A stretch of 64,000 nucleotides of DNA from NCBI GenBank assembly GCA_019414205.1, contig DXML01000009.1:62001-126000 (forward strand), written 5' to 3'. Below are positions 17,101 through 24,887 of this stretch, piece by piece. Under the pieces are notes generated by a model, which worked only from the letters and a program-made list of their open reading frames with translations, did no database searches and was not told where the DNA came from. Each line of letters starts with the position of its first letter. Position 1 is the first letter of the stretch. Position numbers and translations under genes: made by a program. Origin of the DNA: Collinsella sp. GTDB taxonomy: Bacteria > Actinomycetota > Coriobacteriia > Coriobacteriales > Coriobacteriaceae.

Positions 17101-18286
17101 GTCGCAGATGAACAGCGCGGGCATCAGCCTCCCGCAGAGCGTGGCGGACGGCATCAACGCCAACAGCTTCACGGCATCCGGCGCGACCAACACCATGCTC
17201 TCCATGATCGCGCTTCAGCTCACGGGCGGTGACGTTCCGGCGGCTGCCCAGCTGCTCGGCCACGACATCGACCAAGGCCTCGCAAACGGCATCGCAAACG
17301 GGACGCTATCCGAGGAGCAGGCGGCGCTCCTTGGCGAGGACGTTATCAGCAAGGCCAAGGACACGCTGGAATCGCACTCGCCGTCTCAGGCGTTCTACCG
17401 CATCGGCTCGGACGTTGACGCGGGCCTCTCCAACGGCATCAGCGGCAACACGTCCGGCCCGCTCAGCTCGATCGCGCAGCTCGGCCAGCAGCTCATCGAC
17501 CGCATCAGCGGGCTTCCGGGCGACGCTCAGAGCACGGGCAGCAGGGCCTCAAGCGGCCTATCGTCCGGCCTCGCGGCGGGCGTCGGCTCCGTTGCCTCAA
17601 GCGCTCGAAGCCTCGCAAGCAGCGCCGCGTCCGGGGTATCCGGCACGCCCTCAGACCTTTCGAGCAAGGGCCGCAGCGCTTCCAGCAACTTCGCCAGCGG
17701 AATCGGCTCCGGCGTCGGCTCCACCCGCAGCAACGCGCAGAGCCTCGCCAGCGCCGCGAGCAACATGCAGAACGCCGGAAACTCCTACGGGTGGGGCAGC
17801 CACCTCGCCAGCAACTTCGCCAGCGGCATCCGCGCGGGCATCACATGGGTTTCCAACGCCGCGTGGAGCGTCGTGCAGGCGGCCAAGAACGCCATGGGCT
17901 TCTCCGTGCCGAAGGAAGGCCCGTGGGCAGGTTCCGAGAAGGGCGGCGAGACCTCCGGCCTGCACCTCGCGCAGAACTTCGCAAGCGGCATGCTCAAGGG
18001 CGAGGGAACCGTCTCCGACGCTGCCCGTAGGCTCGCGAGCGCCTCCTACTTCGAGGCCAACGGCGGCGGCCTATCCTCCGGCGTGCGCACGGTGGGCTAC
18101 GGAATGGGCGCTTCATCCGGATCGTACGACGACGCGCAGCTACGCGCCATGCTGGGCGAGATGGTGAATCTTCTGCGGGAGATAGCATCCAAGGACACCA
18201 ACGCCTACATCGGCGTGGACGCGGTGTCCACCGCGCTCGCGCAGAACTCCAAGATCACGGCACGCGGAAGGGGGTACGCCGTATGA
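14168..18286 (+). CDS. Tape measure protein
   Basis: At 1372 residues this is the longest phage gene, as expected for the protein whose length sets tail length. Residues about 75-330 form the TP901-type tape measure domain (Ala-Ile-Asp-Phe-Glu-Ser-Ser-Met, Asp-Thr-Val-Phe-Ser-Ala-Ser-Glu-Ala, Leu-Ala-Lys-Gly-Gly-Leu-Thr). Hydrophobic stretches near residue 575-600 may cross the host membrane during DNA injection. The C-terminal third has Ser/Gly/Ala repeats (Ser-Asn-Phe-Ala-Ser-Gly-Ile). It overlaps the genes on both sides by a few bases. Confidence 0.92.
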   Translation: MGKASISIAISGSYNASAVERAEKSLDRLAVKTAAAEGSMSKSWVEAGSKAAEAGGRIYSAGQQVADAGDAMTAGVTVPLAAIGAASAKTAIDFESSMSRVEGALNDPKANMEELRQLALDMGADTVFSASEAGAAMEELAKGGLTAADIKGGALKTTMDLAAAGSMELAEAANVTVRAMGAFGLSADQTGEAANALAGAAAASSADVADLTQGLSQVSAQANSAGWSIQDTTAVLGAFADAGIKGSDAGTSLKTMLQRLSAPTDAAAAQIEALGINTRDSNGNMLDAASIAGELQAKLGGLDAATRDAAIQTIFGADASRAALVMMNQGTEGIQRYTAATNDQTAAQRLADSQMGETERSIENMNGAIETASIQVGSALAPAVTNAAEAVGDAADAFSKMDEGTQQTVIGFGLVAAAAGPVLSVTGRITKGVGSVITAFGKAKQDIATYADALTTTNVASLKAYQGNEKLAKALEKNPAAKAAGGVQKYIDAVTDSIVKTRDYEKAVGKLTAEQQKGSKANADTVEALQNVVNARKKDMDAAKGTVEGYKASATAAQASTTAVTAQSVAMKAASVAATGLKLALATIAPLAIIAGITALVGVFQEAKEHEDNLKAATEGLTAATEKGVSASNAGADALEGYGSSAGAAKVDIDEMLESQAQLAQTISDTNTSASAQMAQLQQAYSTIQQYANHTDLANDAQARLRTAVDTVNDLCGTQIQVTDAANGKLADENGAIQDVTASLGSYIDQKMQQIQVDAQQQNLSALYQQQAEDITALTQAQQAYNEKQQARDQFIKNYIDMCGPCVTNAQQMAEAAWEAELANSDEAKAVNDAQAALDACNTSINNVSSSMTAQAAIAEGNALSMQNLVLSSSTVSTAMNAVGGDINDFATDLSNAGVSVESFRSLNDQQLTQLVASWDGTSQSIITTLDSMGIEMGDAGLNAATALANGMQSGTVNVDTATSILKAAATGDWSSVSSQMNSAGISLPQSVADGINANSFTASGATNTMLSMIALQLTGGDVPAAAQLLGHDIDQGLANGIANGTLSEEQAALLGEDVISKAKDTLESHSPSQAFYRIGSDVDAGLSNGISGNTSGPLSSIAQLGQQLIDRISGLPGDAQSTGSRASSGLSSGLAAGVGSVASSARSLASSAASGVSGTPSDLSSKGRSASSNFASGIGSGVGSTRSNAQSLASAASNMQNAGNSYGWGSHLASNFASGIRAGITWVSNAAWSVVQAAKNAMGFSVPKEGPWAGSEKGGETSGLHLAQNFASGMLKGEGTVSDAARRLASASYFEANGGGLSSGVRTVGYGMGASSGSYDDAQLRAMLGEMVNLLREIASKDTNAYIGVDAVSTALAQNSKITARGRGYAV

Positions 18287-18999
18287 GCTTCGACCAGAGG
18301 ATAGCCTTCGACGGGCACGACCTCTCGCCCTACATGCTGGTGACCGACGTGAAGCGGCAGGTGGCCCCCAAGCGGCGCATAACGCAGACGCAGGTTCCCG
18401 GCATGGACGGCGCGCTCGTGTCCTCCGTCGAGCTTGACGCAATCGAGATCACGGTGAGCGGGTGCATCACCCGCCGCCTCATGCGCGACGTTGCGGACGC
18501 GCGCAAGGCCCTCGCGACGTGCCTGAGCGCCAAGGAGCCCGCGCCGCTGGTTCTCCCCGACGACCCGACCACCTACCTCATGGCGCTGTACGAGGGCGGT
18601 GCCGAGCCGAGCAAGCTCGCCTACGTTCCCGACGTTGACCTCGTGTTCCTCTGCGCCGACCCCGTGAGCTACGGCCAGCACAGGAGCTTGAGCGTGAGCG
18701 GCACGAAGCGCCTGCGCGTGGGCGGCAACTACCCCGCGCGCCCGGTCGTCACGGTCAAGCCGCCGAGGGGCAGCCAGTGGCAGATAACCAACGTTGACAC
18801 CGGTGAGTACGTGCGCGTGCTCGCGAGCTTCACCGGCTCGCAGACCGTCGTGCTCGACATGGGCCTTGAGCGCTGCACGATCAACGGCACCGACCACGCC
18901 GTAGACATAACGAGCGACTTCTTCGGCATCGAGGGCGACGTGTCGCTCATGGTGTCGGGCAGCACCGCCACCGTCGAGTGGGACGAGAGGTGGCTGTGA
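18283..18999 (+). CDS. Distal tail protein (Dit-like)
   Basis: A 238-residue beta-rich protein between tape measure and the large tail-associated protein, the standard place of Dit, the hexameric ring at the tail tip that carries the host-binding apparatus. The N-terminal Asp-Gly-His-Asp-Leu-Ser-Pro-Tyr segment and the Val-Pro-Gly-Met-Asp-Gly turn are typical. Stop and start overlap with neighbours (ATGA, TGATG). Confidence 0.75.
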   Translation: MSFDQRIAFDGHDLSPYMLVTDVKRQVAPKRRITQTQVPGMDGALVSSVELDAIEITVSGCITRRLMRDVADARKALATCLSAKEPAPLVLPDDPTTYLMALYEGGAEPSKLAYVPDVDLVFLCADPVSYGQHRSLSVSGTKRLRVGGNYPARPVVTVKPPRGSQWQITNVDTGEYVRVLASFTGSQTVVLDMGLERCTINGTDHAVDITSDFFGIEGDVSLMVSGSTATVEWDERWL

Positions 19000-21587
19000 T
19001 GCGCGTAGACGTTTACAGCAGGCATGACGCCTACGTTGGCACCATCGGCGCGCGGCAGCTCCTCGGCTTCGTGTGGACTGACTGCCTCAACGGCGAGGAC
19101 ACCGTTGACATCACAACGACCTTCCCGCTCAAGGAGGGCTATCGCCTCGTGTGGCAAGACCTGAACGGCGTGCCGCACGAGCACGTATGCCAAGACCCGA
19201 AGGGCGCGAGCGCGGCGGGCCTTCCCATCTACAGCGACACGGCGATCAACTCCATCTGCGAGCTTTTCGGCGACTACATCGAGGACAAGAGGCCCTACGG
19301 CTACAGCTTCCAGCGCGCGCTTGAGGTGTGCCTTGAGCCTACCCGCTGGGAGGTCGGGACGGTTGACCAGCCGGGCACCGTCTCAAGCGGCCTCACGTTC
19401 TACCACACGGACTGCCGCACGGCGTTGAACGACATCCTTGCGTGCGGCGGCGAGCTTGAGACCTCCGTCACCGTCGGGGCCGACGGCGTTACCGCCCGCC
19501 GCGTCTCCATCCTCAAGCACCGTGGCGAGGCGAACGGCCATCGCCGGTTCTCCTACGGCAAGGACATCAACAGCATCAAGCGCACCGAGCACTGGGGCGC
19601 TATAACCGCGTGCTACGGCTACGGAAAGGGCGTCGAGACCGACACTGGCGGCTACGGGCGCAAGCTCACGTTCGGCGACATCAACGGCGGCCTCGACTAC
19701 GTTGCAGACCAGACGGCGCTCGAAACATACGGTCGCCCCGACGGCAAGGGCGGCTTCGCCCACATCTTCGGCAAGTACGAGAACTCAAGCTGCGAGGACG
19801 CGGGACAGCTCAAGAGCGAGACGCAGGCATACCTTGACGAGCACAAGATACCGGGAGTGACCTACGAGGTGGACGTGGTTGACCTCGTGGCCATGGGCCG
19901 GACGTGGGAGGGCGTCGGCGTCGGCGATGACAGCCAGCTTGTTGACGGCAGCTTCGAGCCGACCCTGCGCTGTCAGGGCCGCGTGACAAAGCAGGTCATC
20001 GACATGCTAGGCAAGACCCGCAAGGTCACGCTCGGCAACGTGACTGAGAGCATCGCGGACATCTTGCAGCAGCAACAGCAGCAGATCGCAAACCTTCAGA
20101 ACCAGTCCGGCAGCTGGGACGCGGTTGCCAGTACCACGCCCGCGTTCCTCCAACAGCTCATCGACTCGCTGAACGAGCAGTTCAACGTGAACGGCATGAG
20201 CTACATGCACCTCAGCTACCAGAACGGCTTCATCTTCTCAAGCGTGCCGCTTGACGAGGACGGGCGGCCCACGGCCACGGGCGGCACGGCCATGCAGCTG
20301 TGCTCCCTCGGCTTCCGCATCGCGAGCGGCACCAAGGCCGACGGCTCCTATGACTGGCGCACCTTCGGCACGGGCGCGGGCTTCGTGGCGGACTGGATCA
20401 CCACGGGCACGCTTCTCGCCAACCTCATCAAGGCGGGCCGCCTGCTTGTCGGAGACCCCAACGACCCCGTTTTCATGGCCGACTTCGACTCCGGTGAGGT
20501 GGTCATATCCGCAACGGCGTCGGTCGGCAACGCGACCGCCGGTGAGATGGTGGTCTCGACTGACGTTCAGTACGGCCTTTCCGACAGCGCATCGACCCAG
20601 CCCACGAGCTGGACGACAACGGCCCTCTGGCAGCAGGGCAAGCACATGTGGACACGCATGAAGATGACTCTCGCCGACGGCTCTGTGCAGTACACGACAC
20701 CGCGCCGCATCACCAACGACAAGGGCATCGGTGCGGCTGAGGTCGTGGAGCAGTACTACCTCAGCACAAGCAGCACAACGCAGACGGGCGGCTCTTGGCA
20801 GAACGCGCAGCCGACTTGGGTCAAGGGCCGCTACTACTGGACACGCAGCCGCATAACGTGGTCTGACGGAACGATCACCTACACGACCCCCGTGCTTGCG
20901 CGCGCCCTCACGAGCGGCAACCAGTCAACCGACGATCTTGACGACAACCTCACGCAGCAGGAGGTCTTCAACAGGCTCACGAACAACGGGCAGACGCAAG
21001 GAATATACCTGTCGAACAAAAGGCTCTACATCAACGCCTCGTACATCGCGACCGGAACAATATCGGACGCTTCAGGAAGGAACTACTGGAACCTTTCGAG
21101 CGGGTACCTGAGAACGACCTCGGGCTACATCGGCGGCCTCACGATAGAGAACTCATACATCGGAAACAGCACGTTCAAGCTCATGAGCAACGGCATCCAT
21201 TTCTATTACTCCGATTACGAGGTCGGCAAGATCGGCACGAACCGATACACGGGCGACTCGTCAAAGAGGGGTCTCGTGTTCGACCTAGAAGACGAGGGCG
21301 CGTACATGACTTGGTCGGTTAGAGAGGCAGCATCCGACGACTCGTACACGATGAAACTCTCGTACATCAACAATGCGTTCGGAGGCTTTACTGCCGATAC
21401 GGTTGCAATTGGGTGCGATCTCGACGGAAGGAACTACAAGGCCCGCAACTTCTGGATTGACCCTAACAGCGGAGGCGTCTCTGGAGGCAAGACGCTCGTA
21501 TCGGGCAGCAGCATGGGAACGGTGCGGCTCACGTCCCCAAGCGGGACCTACTGGGACGTGAACGTGAAAAACGGTGTGATCATTTAG
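18999..21587 (+). CDS. Large tail-associated (Tal-like) protein
   Basis: With the ATG at 18999 it has 862 residues. The first 370 resemble siphophage tail-hub proteins (ReqiPepy6 Gp37/Tal type), which form the tail tip plug. A Gln-rich coiled coil follows (about residues 350-372). Residues about 520-640 hold two related beta repeats (each ends in Ala/Val-Asp/Thr-Gly-Ser/Thr-x-x-Tyr-Thr-Thr-Pro). The C-terminal 200 residues are a different, lower-GC beta-rich domain, perhaps a recently acquired receptor-binding part. Confidence 0.75.
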   Translation: MRVDVYSRHDAYVGTIGARQLLGFVWTDCLNGEDTVDITTTFPLKEGYRLVWQDLNGVPHEHVCQDPKGASAAGLPIYSDTAINSICELFGDYIEDKRPYGYSFQRALEVCLEPTRWEVGTVDQPGTVSSGLTFYHTDCRTALNDILACGGELETSVTVGADGVTARRVSILKHRGEANGHRRFSYGKDINSIKRTEHWGAITACYGYGKGVETDTGGYGRKLTFGDINGGLDYVADQTALETYGRPDGKGGFAHIFGKYENSSCEDAGQLKSETQAYLDEHKIPGVTYEVDVVDLVAMGRTWEGVGVGDDSQLVDGSFEPTLRCQGRVTKQVIDMLGKTRKVTLGNVTESIADILQQQQQQIANLQNQSGSWDAVASTTPAFLQQLIDSLNEQFNVNGMSYMHLSYQNGFIFSSVPLDEDGRPTATGGTAMQLCSLGFRIASGTKADGSYDWRTFGTGAGFVADWITTGTLLANLIKAGRLLVGDPNDPVFMADFDSGEVVISATASVGNATAGEMVVSTDVQYGLSDSASTQPTSWTTTALWQQGKHMWTRMKMTLADGSVQYTTPRRITNDKGIGAAEVVEQYYLSTSSTTQTGGSWQNAQPTWVKGRYYWTRSRITWSDGTITYTTPVLARALTSGNQSTDDLDDNLTQQEVFNRLTNNGQTQGIYLSNKRLYINASYIATGTISDASGRNYWNLSSGYLRTTSGYIGGLTIENSYIGNSTFKLMSNGIHFYYSDYEVGKIGTNRYTGDSSKRGLVFDLEDEGAYMTWSVREAASDDSYTMKLSYINNAFGGFTADTVAIGCDLDGRNYKARNFWIDPNSGGVSGGKTLVSGSSMGTVRLTSPSGTYWDVNVKNGVII

Positions 21588-21599
21588 GGAAGGAAAGAC

Positions 21600-21767
21600 A
21601 TGGACGAAATCCTTATCCAAGCCAAGGAGGGGCCTAACCACCCTTCAGACCCCGTTGACGAGACGCCTGCGGAAAGCACAGGGGCAAGCCTGTCAGCCAT
21701 GGACGCAAAGCTCGACTTGATTCTTTCGGCCCTTGGAATCGACATGAACGAGGTGAACGCGGAATGA
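21600..21767 (+). CDS. Small phage tail-region protein, 55 residues
   Basis: The ATG at 21600 has a GGAAGG site 7-10 bases upstream. The product is acidic, with Pro-rich start and an amphipathic C-terminal helix (Ala-Met-Asp-Ala-Lys-Leu-Asp-Leu-Ile-Leu-Ser-Ala-Leu). The stop overlaps the next ATG. No family recognised. Confidence 0.6.
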   Translation: MDEILIQAKEGPNHPSDPVDETPAESTGASLSAMDAKLDLILSALGIDMNEVNAE

Positions 21768-22141
21768 CATACACGAACGCTCAGCTTGAGGCGATGGCCA
21801 AATCGCTAGAGCCGGTAATGAAGAGCAGGACGCTCGTCGGATACAAGGCCTCCGTGAACATGCGCGCGATCATGGATGCAATCGCCGACTACGAGACCTT
21901 CAGAAACGAGCTTATCCACGAGTACGGTACGGAGGTGAGGGACGACAGCGGAAACGTCGTCAACTTCGCCGTAACCCCCGCGTGCGAGGGATACCAAGAG
22001 TTTCTGCGCCGCTTGGGTGAGGTGTCAGAGATTGAGCGCGATGTCGAGGTCATGAAAGCGACCCCCGATGACGTTATCGGAGTGCTAAGCGGTGAGGAGA
22101 TCATGGCAATCGACTGGATGATGGAACATGGGGGCGAGTAG
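21764..22141 (+). CDS. Phage protein, DUF1617-like, 125 residues
   Basis: A helical 125-residue protein between the tail-associated and baseplate genes, a place where small DUF1617-type proteins of unknown function occur in Gram-positive siphophages. I base the name on position, size and a general resemblance only. It starts at an ATG overlapping the previous stop and ends four bases before the next ATG. Confidence 0.4.
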   Translation: MTYTNAQLEAMAKSLEPVMKSRTLVGYKASVNMRAIMDAIADYETFRNELIHEYGTEVRDDSGNVVNFAVTPACEGYQEFLRRLGEVSEIERDVEVMKATPDDVIGVLSGEEIMAIDWMMEHGGE

Positions 22142-22144
22142 CGT

Positions 22145-23038
22145 ATGGCCGTAACCCACAACATAATCCTTGAGGTCAACAAGACCACCGCGCTCGTGCC
22201 GCCCCGCGTCGTGGTGCGCGAGGGCGACGTCTCAACGCAGACCATCAAGGCGCAGCTGATGAACGACGGCGCGGCCTACACGCCGAGCGGCATGACGGCA
22301 CGCCTCGACATCCTCAAGGCCGACGGCACTTGGGCGCGCTGCACCGCCTCAATATCCGGCAGCACGGTCAGCTGCACGCTGCCGTCTCAGGCGGTGTCCT
22401 CTCCGGGCCTCGCACAGCTCGCGCACTTCGTGCTCTACAGCGGCTCGACCAAGGCAGAGTCAACCGAGGGCTTCGAGCTTCGCGTGCTCCCGGCGGTGGA
22501 CACCTCCGACCCTGAGGAGGCCGCCGAGTACTACGACGACATGCTCACCAAGCTCTACGAGAAGTGGGACGCCTACGAGAAGCAGGCTGAGAAGCAGGAG
22601 GCCGCCCGCGTGAGCGCGGAGAACACCCGCAAGAGCAACGAGACTGACCGGCAGAGCGCCGAGAACACCCGCAAGGAGCAGGAGGATGAGCGCGTCGAGG
22701 CCGAGGAGCAGCGCGCGAGCGAGTACCAGAACCTCAAGACGCAGCTTCAGAACGGCATCAACTCAGCGAACGGCGCGGCCTCCAACGCCGACACGGCAGC
22801 CGCCTACGCCCGCAGCGTCGCGGACAACCTGCAATCGAGCGTGGTCGGAGACGAGGACGTTGCCGAGATGCGCGGGCAGATAGACACCCTCGGCTCGATG
22901 CTCGCCGACGCAACCGACGACTTCTTCTACATGGACGGCACGATCTACTGCCCGCAATCGAAGGTCACGGTAGAGGGCAGCACCCTCACATTCGGACAGA
23001 CGTGCTCGGCAAGCGGCACGACCATCACCCTCGCATAG
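22145..23038 (+). CDS. BppU-like baseplate upper protein
   Basis: A 297-residue protein. The first 120 residues match the BppU N-terminal domain pattern: Asn-Ile-Ile-Leu-Glu-Val-Asn-Lys, Val-Val-Val-Arg-Glu-Gly-Asp, and Met-Thr-Ala-Arg-Leu-Asp-Ile. A coiled coil with repeated Ser-Ala-Glu-Asn-Thr-Arg-Lys units follows (about residues 145-215), then a small C-terminal beta part. Such proteins hold the receptor-binding proteins on the baseplate. Here the next gene is the DGR target, so this is probably its anchor. Confidence 0.75.
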   Translation: MAVTHNIILEVNKTTALVPPRVVVREGDVSTQTIKAQLMNDGAAYTPSGMTARLDILKADGTWARCTASISGSTVSCTLPSQAVSSPGLAQLAHFVLYSGSTKAESTEGFELRVLPAVDTSDPEEAAEYYDDMLTKLYEKWDAYEKQAEKQEAARVSAENTRKSNETDRQSAENTRKEQEDERVEAEEQRASEYQNLKTQLQNGINSANGAASNADTAAAYARSVADNLQSSVVGDEDVAEMRGQIDTLGSMLADATDDFFYMDGTIYCPQSKVTVEGSTLTFGQTCSASGTTITLA

Positions 23039-23051
23039 GAAGGAAACCACA

Positions 23052-23927
23052 ATGGCAGACGCAAAGACCATGAACGTGAAGGGCACCAACTACACGATCA
23101 TCGACCAAGTTGCCCGAGACGCCGCAACGCAGGCGTCGGCTGACGCTGAGACCAACCGCAAGGAGTTCAACGGCATCTACGCGGGCCGCAACCTCAACTC
23201 GCTGTTCTCCGGGCAGTCCGACCTCTACGCCTACCTCGGCGGGCTGTGCGACAACGGCTTCGGAGACCTCCAGATCGGGGACTACTTCACGGTGCCGGTC
23301 GAGAGCAGCAACCTCACCGTGCGCATCGCGGGCATGGACACCTACCTCAACGCCATGGACACGCAGCTCACGCAGCATCACCTCGTGTGCCTTTTCGACC
23401 CCATCGCCATCACCGACCCGGACTGGCAGACCACGGACGGGCAGTACCTCTACTGGGGCGACACCGCGAGCAATCAGGGCACGGCGGAGGAGAAGCACCC
23501 GTACCTCAACAGCAACCTCCACAAGTGGGAGACCGAGTGGCTTTTCCCGAAGCTCCCGCAGGCGCTCCGCAACCGCATCATCGACCGCCGGTGCCTGCTT
23601 GAGGAGCGCTACAGCGAGAGCGGCAACGTCGAGGAGTCCACGGGCTGGTCTTGGGCCAACCTCGGCAAGGTCTGGTCGCTCAACGAGATGGAGGTCTACG
23701 GCGCTCCGGTGTGGGGCACCAAGGGCTACTCCGTGGGCGAGAGCTGCCAGCTTCCCATCTTCCGCCAGACCAAGGACAGGGTGAAAGCTCGCGTCACTTG
23801 GTGGCTTCGCTCCGTCATGGGTGGTTCGGCGTCCAGCGTCTGCTATTGCAACAGCGACGGCAACGCCAACAACTACTCCCCTCGCAGCACGTGGGTGCGG
23901 CCCCGCCCCGGCTTCCTCCTCAGCTGA
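23052..23927 (+). CDS. DGR target: receptor-binding protein with C-type-lectin-like end
   Basis: A 291-residue tail protein whose C-terminal 43 codons are the variable repeat. The end (Trp-Trp-Leu-Arg-Ser-Val, then Cys-Tyr-Cys-Asn, then Trp-Val-Arg-Pro-Arg-Pro-Gly-Phe) is the C-type-lectin-like fold used by most DGR targets, where surface loop residues vary while the scaffold stays. Relative to the template, six Asn codons have become Thr, Ser, Ser, Asp, Tyr and Ser. It probably binds the bacterial surface at the tail tip, so mutation changes host range. A strong ribosome binding site (aggaagg) precedes the ATG. Confidence 0.88.
   Translation: MADAKTMNVKGTNYTIIDQVARDAATQASADAETNRKEFNGIYAGRNLNSLFSGQSDLYAYLGGLCDNGFGDLQIGDYFTVPVESSNLTVRIAGMDTYLNAMDTQLTQHHLVCLFDPIAITDPDWQTTDGQYLYWGDTASNQGTAEEKHPYLNSNLHKWETEWLFPKLPQALRNRIIDRRCLLEERYSESGNVEESTGWSWANLGKVWSLNEMEVYGAPVWGTKGYSVGESCQLPIFRQTKDRVKARVTWWLRSVMGGSASSVCYCNSDGNANNYSPRSTWVRPRPGFLLS
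23789..23916 (+). repeat. DGR variable repeat (VR)
   Basis: 128 bp inside the 3' end of the target gene, matching the template repeat at 24547-24674 with a constant offset of 758. There are seven mismatches: VR 23797 C, 23836 G, 23854 G, 23856 G, 23874 T, 23887 G and 23912 C, and in every case the template base is A. The 3' end (23893-23911) is GC-rich and unchanged and would be the initiation-of-mutagenic-homology region. Confidence 0.95.
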
Positions 23928-23939
23928 GACTTCAGCTGA
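23920..23939 (+). promoter_or_regulatory. Hairpin downstream of VR (DGR target recognition type)
   Basis: TCAGCTGA at 23920-23927 and again at 23932-23939 form a perfect 8-bp stem with a 4-base loop (GACT), three bases after the end of VR. Bordetella-phage-type DGRs have a DNA hairpin with a short loop at this place that helps mark VR and not TR as the target. TR has no such hairpin. Confidence 0.7.
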
Positions 23940-23956
23940 ACCATAGCTATACTTAC

Positions 23957-24019
23957 GGCGACCGCCTTGTGCGGTCGCCATCGTTTTGATCTTTATATTG
24001 CCCGCGAAGCGGGCCGATT
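23957..24019 (+). terminator. Two intrinsic terminators after the DGR target gene
   Basis: First stem GGCGACCGC (23957-23965) with GCGGTCGCC (23971-23979), then a short T-rich tail. Second stem GCCCGC (24000-24005) with GCGGGC (24009-24014), then TTTTT (24017-24021). They would end the late tail transcript before avd. Confidence 0.7.
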
Positions 24020-24031
24020 TTTGGAGGCGAA

Positions 24032-24529
24032 ATGAGCCAAGTATTCGAGCGAAACAGGAAAGAGGCCGATTCCGACTACTTGAGCCTCGCCGTGGACATC
24101 CGTATCGAGGTTCTTTCCCTCGTGATGCGCGAGAGCGTAGTCCCCAAGCGCAAGCGGCTCATACTGGGCGCTCCGATCGCGGAGACCGCCCGCTCGCTCG
24201 TCTACAACGTCAACAGGGCCAACCGCTTCTACCCGAGCAACTCGTACAACGTCCTTGAGCGAAAGCGCTACCTCGGCCTCGCTCTGGCCGACTGCGACCA
24301 GCTTGAGCAGGACTTCCAGTGCCTAATCGCCATGAAGTGCACCACCGCGAGCGAGCTTGAGCGCGTCTCCGGCATGATCCGCGACGAGGCGGACAAGGTC
24401 TCCAAGAAGCGCAAGTACACGCGCATAATCGGCAAGGAGTCGGCGGAGGACAGGCTTGCCGCCGCGAGGGCCGAGGCCGAGCGCCTTGAGGCCGTGGTGC
24501 TCGACCAGCCGGGCGGCTATAATGCGTAG
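24032..24529 (+). CDS. avd: DGR accessory variability determinant (Avd)
   Basis: A 165-residue, strongly helical and basic protein between target and TR. The central segment (Ser-Leu-Val-Tyr-Asn-Val-Asn-Arg-Ala-Asn-Arg-Phe-Tyr, Glu-Arg-Lys-Arg-Tyr-Leu-Gly-Leu-Ala, Cys-Asp-Gln-Leu-Glu) fits the four-helix-bundle Avd family, which forms a positively charged pentamer that binds the reverse transcriptase and the DGR RNA. The usual length is about 125-130; the extra C-terminal 35 residues are Lys/Glu-rich. The ribosome binding site is ggaggc. TR begins 17 bases after its stop. Confidence 0.85.
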   Translation: MSQVFERNRKEADSDYLSLAVDIRIEVLSLVMRESVVPKRKRLILGAPIAETARSLVYNVNRANRFYPSNSYNVLERKRYLGLALADCDQLEQDFQCLIAMKCTTASELERVSGMIRDEADKVSKKRKYTRIIGKESAEDRLAAARAEAERLEAVVLDQPGGYNA

Positions 24530-24546
24530 CGGTTGCGCTTTGTTAT

Positions 24547-24674
24547 TCGCGTCAATTGGTGGCTTCGCTCCGTCATGGGTGGTTCGGCGTCCAACGTCTG
24601 CTATTGCAACAACAACGGCAACGCCAACAACAACTCCCCTCGCAACACGTGGGTGCGGCCCCGCCCCGGATTCC
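24547..24674 (+). repeat. DGR template repeat (TR)
   Basis: 128 bp, non-coding template for mutagenic retrohoming. In the frame used by VR it reads ten Asn codons (AAC, one AAT), the codon type that maximises amino-acid choice when adenines mutate. Six of these differ in VR. It lies between avd and the reverse transcriptase. Confidence 0.95.
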
Positions 24675-24763
24675 CTTTCACTGCCAGACCGAGTAAGCGA
24701 GAGCCGAAAGCCGAGCGCAAAGAGGAAGGAATGCGCGACCATCGGCCCCAGCGCCGTAAATAT

Positions 24764-24882
24764 GCACCCCGCGCGGGGAGCCGGACGCTTCTTGCATGGC
24801 CGGGCGCTCCGGCGCTCAGCCCGGTTTCATGGCCTCCCCGCAAAGCGGCTGTCCGAGCGCCACTGCTAGCCGTGCGGGGTGC
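24764..24882 (+). ncRNA. Structured spacer of the DGR RNA between TR and reverse transcriptase
   Basis: A 13-bp helix (24764-24776 with 24870-24882, one G-U pair, outer part GCACCCCGC/GCGGGGTGC) closes a domain that itself contains a hairpin with arms CCGGGC and GCCCGG. In Bordetella phage the RNA just after TR folds and is required for cDNA priming. The right arm lies a few bases before the RT start codon, so the fold may also control RT translation. Confidence 0.6.
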
Positions 24883-24887
24883 CCTCC

